NCBI GenBank assembly: GCA_018969455.1
Contig: JAGWYI010000172.1
Span: forward strand, 1 to 8,099
DNA: 8,099 nt
Direction of reading: 5' to 3'
Source of the DNA: Bacteroidota bacterium
Lineage (GTDB): Bacteria; Bacteroidota; Bacteroidia; Chitinophagales; Saprospiraceae
This document shows, one piece after another, positions 6,603 through 8,099 of the stretch. Every line of letters begins with the position of its first letter. The first letter of the stretch is position 1. The position numbers were made by a program, and so were the translations under genes. The notes under the pieces were generated by a model. The model was not told the origin of the DNA and ran no database searches. It worked only from the letters and a program-made list of their open reading frames with translations.

Positions 6603-6658
6603 GCGCTGGGCAAGAACTCAACCCATTTACAATCATCAATCTCATTTGTTTTTGAGTC

Positions 6659-7342
6659 ATGGCACACAAAAAAGGTGTAGGTAGTACCGATAACGGCCGG
6701 GACAGTAAAAGTAAGCGTCTCGGTGTAAAAATGTTCGGCGGCGAAGTCGCTAAAGCCGGAAATATCCTCGTTCGCCAGCGTGGTACCCGCTACCATCCGG
6801 GCGAAAATGTATACATGGGCCGTGACCATACACTGCACGCTTCTATCGACGGTGTGGTTACGTTCAAGCGCAGCAAGCACGACCGGAATTTTGTAAGCGT
6901 ATTGCCATTTGAAAAATTGGCCATCGTGGAAGAAAAGCCGGCTGTAATTAAAGCGCCCGCTGCCGAGAAACCGGCTCCGGTTGTAGAAGCGCCTACAGAA
7001 GAAACACCGGTTGTTGAACCTGTTGCACCTGCCGAAGAAGCGCCTGTGAAAGAAAAGGCAACGGCTAAAAAAGCACCGAAACCCGACGATTTGAAAATCG
7101 TGGAAGGCATCGGTCCGAAAATTGAAACCTTGTTGAAGGAAGGCGGCATCCAGAACTGGGATGATCTCGCTGCTGCGCCGGTAGAAAAGCTGAAGGAAAT
7201 TCTGGATGCCGCGGGCCCGCGTTACCAGATTCACGATCCGAGCACCTGGGCAGCTCAGGCCAAATTTGCCGCTGAAGGCAAATGGGACGAGTTGAAAGAA
7301 TACCAGGAAATGCTGATTGGCGGTCGTGATGTAGCAGAATAA
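6659..7342 (+). CDS. rpmA: 50S ribosomal protein L27 with a C-terminal linker and helix-hairpin-helix module
   Basis: Residues 1-86 are an ordinary L27: MAHKKGVGSTDNGRDSKSKR, then LGVKMFGG, ILVRQRGTRYHPGENVYMG and DHTLHA. It begins MAHKKG directly, without the cleaved leader peptide of Firmicutes. The usual protein stops near 85-95, but this one has 227 residues. Residues about 90-141 form a low-complexity linker rich in Ala, Pro, Glu, Val and Lys. Residues about 143-227 form a folded module. It opens with a helix-hairpin-helix (LKIVEGIGPKIETLLKEGGI at 145-164, with the G-I-G-P-K hairpin), continues through LKEILDAAGPRYQIHDPSTW and ends with a helix that includes KWDELKEYQEMLIGGR. HhH modules bind nucleic acid without base specificity, so it may contact rRNA, mRNA or DNA next to the ribosome. 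The reading frame is uninterrupted and the codon use looks even throughout, so it is a real fusion and not an assembly error. Confidence 0.95.
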   Translation: MAHKKGVGSTDNGRDSKSKRLGVKMFGGEVAKAGNILVRQRGTRYHPGENVYMGRDHTLHASIDGVVTFKRSKHDRNFVSVLPFEKLAIVEEKPAVIKAPAAEKPAPVVEAPTEETPVVEPVAPAEEAPVKEKATAKKAPKPDDLKIVEGIGPKIETLLKEGGIQNWDDLAAAPVEKLKEILDAAGPRYQIHDPSTWAAQAKFAAEGKWDELKEYQEMLIGGRDVAE

Positions 7343-7345
7343 ATG

Positions 7346-7353
7346 TATCTTTG
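7346..7353 (+). promoter_or_regulatory. Exact -7 octamer directly after rpmA
   Basis: TATCTTTG begins 4 bp after the rpmA stop codon. The nearest upstream TTG is 26 bp away, longer than the 20-21 bp of the better promoters here, so this copy is less convincing than the one ending at 7396. Confidence 0.3.
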
Positions 7354-7364
7354 TAGGGGAAGTG

Positions 7365-7396
7365 TTGCAAATTTGCTTTGCAGTTTGCTACATTTG
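7365..7396 (+). promoter_or_regulatory. Bacteroidota-type promoter downstream of rpmA
   Basis: TTG (7365-7367) and an exact TACATTTG (7389-7396) are 21 bp apart, the same geometry as the tRNA promoter. The -33 region overlaps the perfect 10-bp palindrome GCAAATTTGC (7367-7376), and TTTGC is repeated four times within 7372-7397. A start near 7403 is predicted, with no protein gene downstream before a terminator. Confidence 0.55.
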
Positions 7397-7402
7397 CCCA
7401 TC

Positions 7403-7482
7403 ATTGTTCCGACACAAGAAGTTTTTGTTTTCATAGCTTAATTTTTAGTTGTTGCCCCGGCTGTAATTAGTCGGGGTTTTTT
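7403..7482 (+). ncRNA. Candidate small RNA of about 80 nt (predicted only)
   Basis: A well-spaced promoter upstream and a strong intrinsic terminator at the end enclose about 80 nt with no useful reading frame. It resembles no RNA family I know. The terminator may instead simply serve the rplU-rpmA operon, and the promoter match may be chance. Confidence 0.35.
7454..7482 (+). terminator. Rho-independent terminator downstream of rpmA
   Basis: CCCCGGCT (7455-7462) pairs with AGTCGGGG (7469-7476), 8 bp with one G-U, around a GTAATT loop, followed by six T (7477-7482). It ends either the rplU-rpmA message or the small RNA proposed just upstream. Confidence 0.9.
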
Positions 7483-7489
7483 ATCGGGG

Positions 7490-7523
7490 CGCGGCTGATT
7501 CCTTTTTGTGGGGGTCAGCCGCG
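7490..7523. repeat. Second GC-rich stem-loop after the terminator
   Basis: CGCGGCTGA (7490-7498) and TCAGCCGCG (7515-7523) form a perfect 9-bp inverted repeat with a 16-nt loop. Only a broken T-run (TTTGTTT) follows, so it may be a back-up terminator or a boundary of the accessory stretch to its right. Confidence 0.6.
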
Positions 7524-7556
7524 TTTGTTTACCGGGATTTTGGGGCCGTGCGTATC

Positions 7557-7701
7557 TGTTCGGTTCCGCTCATTAAAGTAAAACAGCAGCATTCTTATGT
7601 TCGGTTGAGGGGGCTAAAGTAAAATAAGGGAATTTTTATGTTCGGTTGAGGGGGTTAAAGTAAAATAAGAATATTTTTATGTTCATTTACGAACATAAAG
7701 T
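7557..7701. repeat. Tandem repeat array with 41-bp period
   Basis: TGTTCGGTT recurs at 7557, 7598 and 7639, with a shortened TGTTC at 7680: an exact 41-bp step each time. TAAAGTAAAA recurs at 7574, 7615 and 7656, with TAAAGT at 7696. The two central units (7598-7638 and 7639-7679) agree at 37 of 41 positions and carry GAGGGGG between the two motifs; the outer units are degraded. Every unit ends close to the T-rich stretch that precedes TGTTC. The array ends a few bases before the start of the broken fic gene, so it probably was its control region. Confidence 0.85.
7676..7699. promoter_or_regulatory. Perfect inverted repeat, probable operator
   Basis: TTTATGTTC (7676-7684) and GAACATAAA (7691-7699) form a perfect 9-bp inverted repeat around a 6-bp spacer. 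It ends 4 bp before the fic-like ATG. The left arm is also carried by the repeat units upstream; only this last one has the right arm. The position and symmetry fit a dimeric DNA-binding protein. Confidence 0.6.
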
Positions 7702-7703
7702 GC

Positions 7704-7995
7704 ATGATCCACCTCGAAACATTCAAGTCAGGAGCATTCGTTAAAGATCCTTCGGGTAATTCCTATTTCCTGCCAAACCTTTGGTAAGCGCGCAAGCAAG
7801 GCTGGGAAGTTGCTTCAATATTTGTTCAAACGGCCCAATGTACAAGTGAAACAAGTTGCACAAATTACAGGCAGCAGTTACAAAACAGCCAACGACCTGA
7901 TCCAGGATTTCGTTACGGCAGGCATATTGGTGGAAATGAGCGGCCAAAGCCGCAACCGCTTCTTCGTTTTTCAGCGTTATGTTGATTTGTTTTGA
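7704..7995 (+). pseudogene. Fic-family protein remnant: N-terminus and C-terminal winged helix with the middle deleted
   Basis: The ATG at 7704 opens a 27-residue frame (MIHLETFKSGAF... then SYFLPNLW) ending at the TAA at 7785-7787. It resembles the start of Bacteroidota Fic proteins, with F-x-S-G and Y-x-x-F-x-P-N. One frame over, the sequence runs from GKRASKAGKLLQYLFKRPNV to the TGA at 7993-7995. This half has the C-terminal winged-helix of the same proteins: SYKTANDLIQDFV, AGILVEMSGQSRNR, FFVFQRYVDLF. Everything between is missing, including the Fic core with its HxFxDGNGR AMP-transfer motif. A whole protein would have roughly 350 residues; about 90 codons remain. The two ends join near 7770-7790, where they also change frame. 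It therefore looks like an internal deletion, not a small gene. A 61-residue product from the TTG at 7810 is conceivable but unlikely. The Fic C-terminal assignment is firmer than the N-terminal one. Confidence 0.7.
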
Positions 7996-8099
7996 TGGAG
8001 GTGGGAGTTGGTCCAACCCATGGTGGTTTGGATGATTTTGTGGAAATCGGGCATCAAAACGCTGCTTTCGACCAAAATTCTTCTCCAGATGGGCGGTTT
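7977..8099 (-). pseudogene. Plasmid pRiA4b ORF-3-like protein remnant, C-terminally truncated
   Basis: On the minus strand the frame open from the right edge reads KPPIWRRILVESSVLMPDFH, then KIIQTTMGWTNSHLHQ, then NKST and a stop (TAA, 7979-7977). P-P-I-W-R-R and M-G-W-T-x-S-H-L-H-Q are the hallmark N-terminal motifs of the pRiA4b ORF-3 family, a domain common in accessory regions whose function is not known to me. In intact members a Phe and a long C-terminal part follow HLHQ. Here the similarity stops at 7992, where the sequence becomes the end of the fic remnant on the other strand. The start codon and first strand lie beyond the window. Confidence 0.75.

Noticed and set aside
6599..7234. 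A 211-residue minus-strand frame across rpmA
   Set aside because: It is antisense to L27; the run of Phe/Arg/Cys (FFHRRFFGRCNRF) is the mirror of the Ala/Glu/Lys linker codons.
7557..7701. CRISPR array
   Set aside because: The 41-bp units are continuous tandem copies; there are no unique spacers of regular length, and no cas gene is near.
7557..7701. Replication iterons
   Set aside because: No Rep-like gene or partition gene lies nearby, and the array abuts a fic-like start codon, so a control region is the simpler reading.

Overview
The window reads as chromosomal DNA of a Bacteroidota bacterium, possibly of the Saprospiria/Chitinophagia side (a weak inference). Three things point there: a secreted LamG-like protein ending in a gliding-motility/type IX secretion (T9SS type B) C-terminal domain, promoters of the Bacteroidota form TTG-N20/21-TAnnTTTG, and genes that start without an obvious Shine-Dalgarno. 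No tool was run; all family calls come from reading translations and motifs.

Layout. 1-650 (minus) is the N-terminal part of a secreted FTP-propeptide metallopeptidase that runs off the left edge. A stand-alone tRNA-Asn(GTT) with its own promoter and terminator lies at 750-903. A PfkB-family sugar kinase and a YbaB/EbfC DNA-binding protein follow as a close pair (997-2238). Next is a LamG plus T9SS type B secreted protein (2323-3546), closed by a hairpin terminator. A 445-bp AT-rich gap follows. It holds what looks like a small RNA unit on the minus strand: a promoter, a palindrome over the predicted start, a duplicated 12-mer, and a terminator. A small c-type cytochrome and an extended-SDR NAD-dependent epimerase/reductase form a tight pair (3992-5401), convergent with truA (5398-6138, minus). 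truA is divergent from rplU-rpmA (6291-7342), which has a strong Bacteroidota promoter.

The right end (7343-8099) looks like an accessory region with gene debris. It has a promoter/terminator pair that could make an RNA of about 80 nt, and a further stem-loop. It also has a 41-bp tandem repeat array ending in a perfect 9-bp inverted repeat, 4 bp upstream of a start codon. That start codon opens a Fic-family gene whose middle is missing: 27 N-terminal residues and the C-terminal winged-helix remain, in different frames. Butted against it on the other strand is a truncated plasmid pRiA4b ORF-3-like remnant.

The most unusual points are the ribosomal protein L27 with a long Ala/Pro/Glu linker and a helix-hairpin-helix module, the repeat/operator array in front of the collapsed fic gene, and the minus-strand small RNA candidate. 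No complete new defence or metabolic system is visible.
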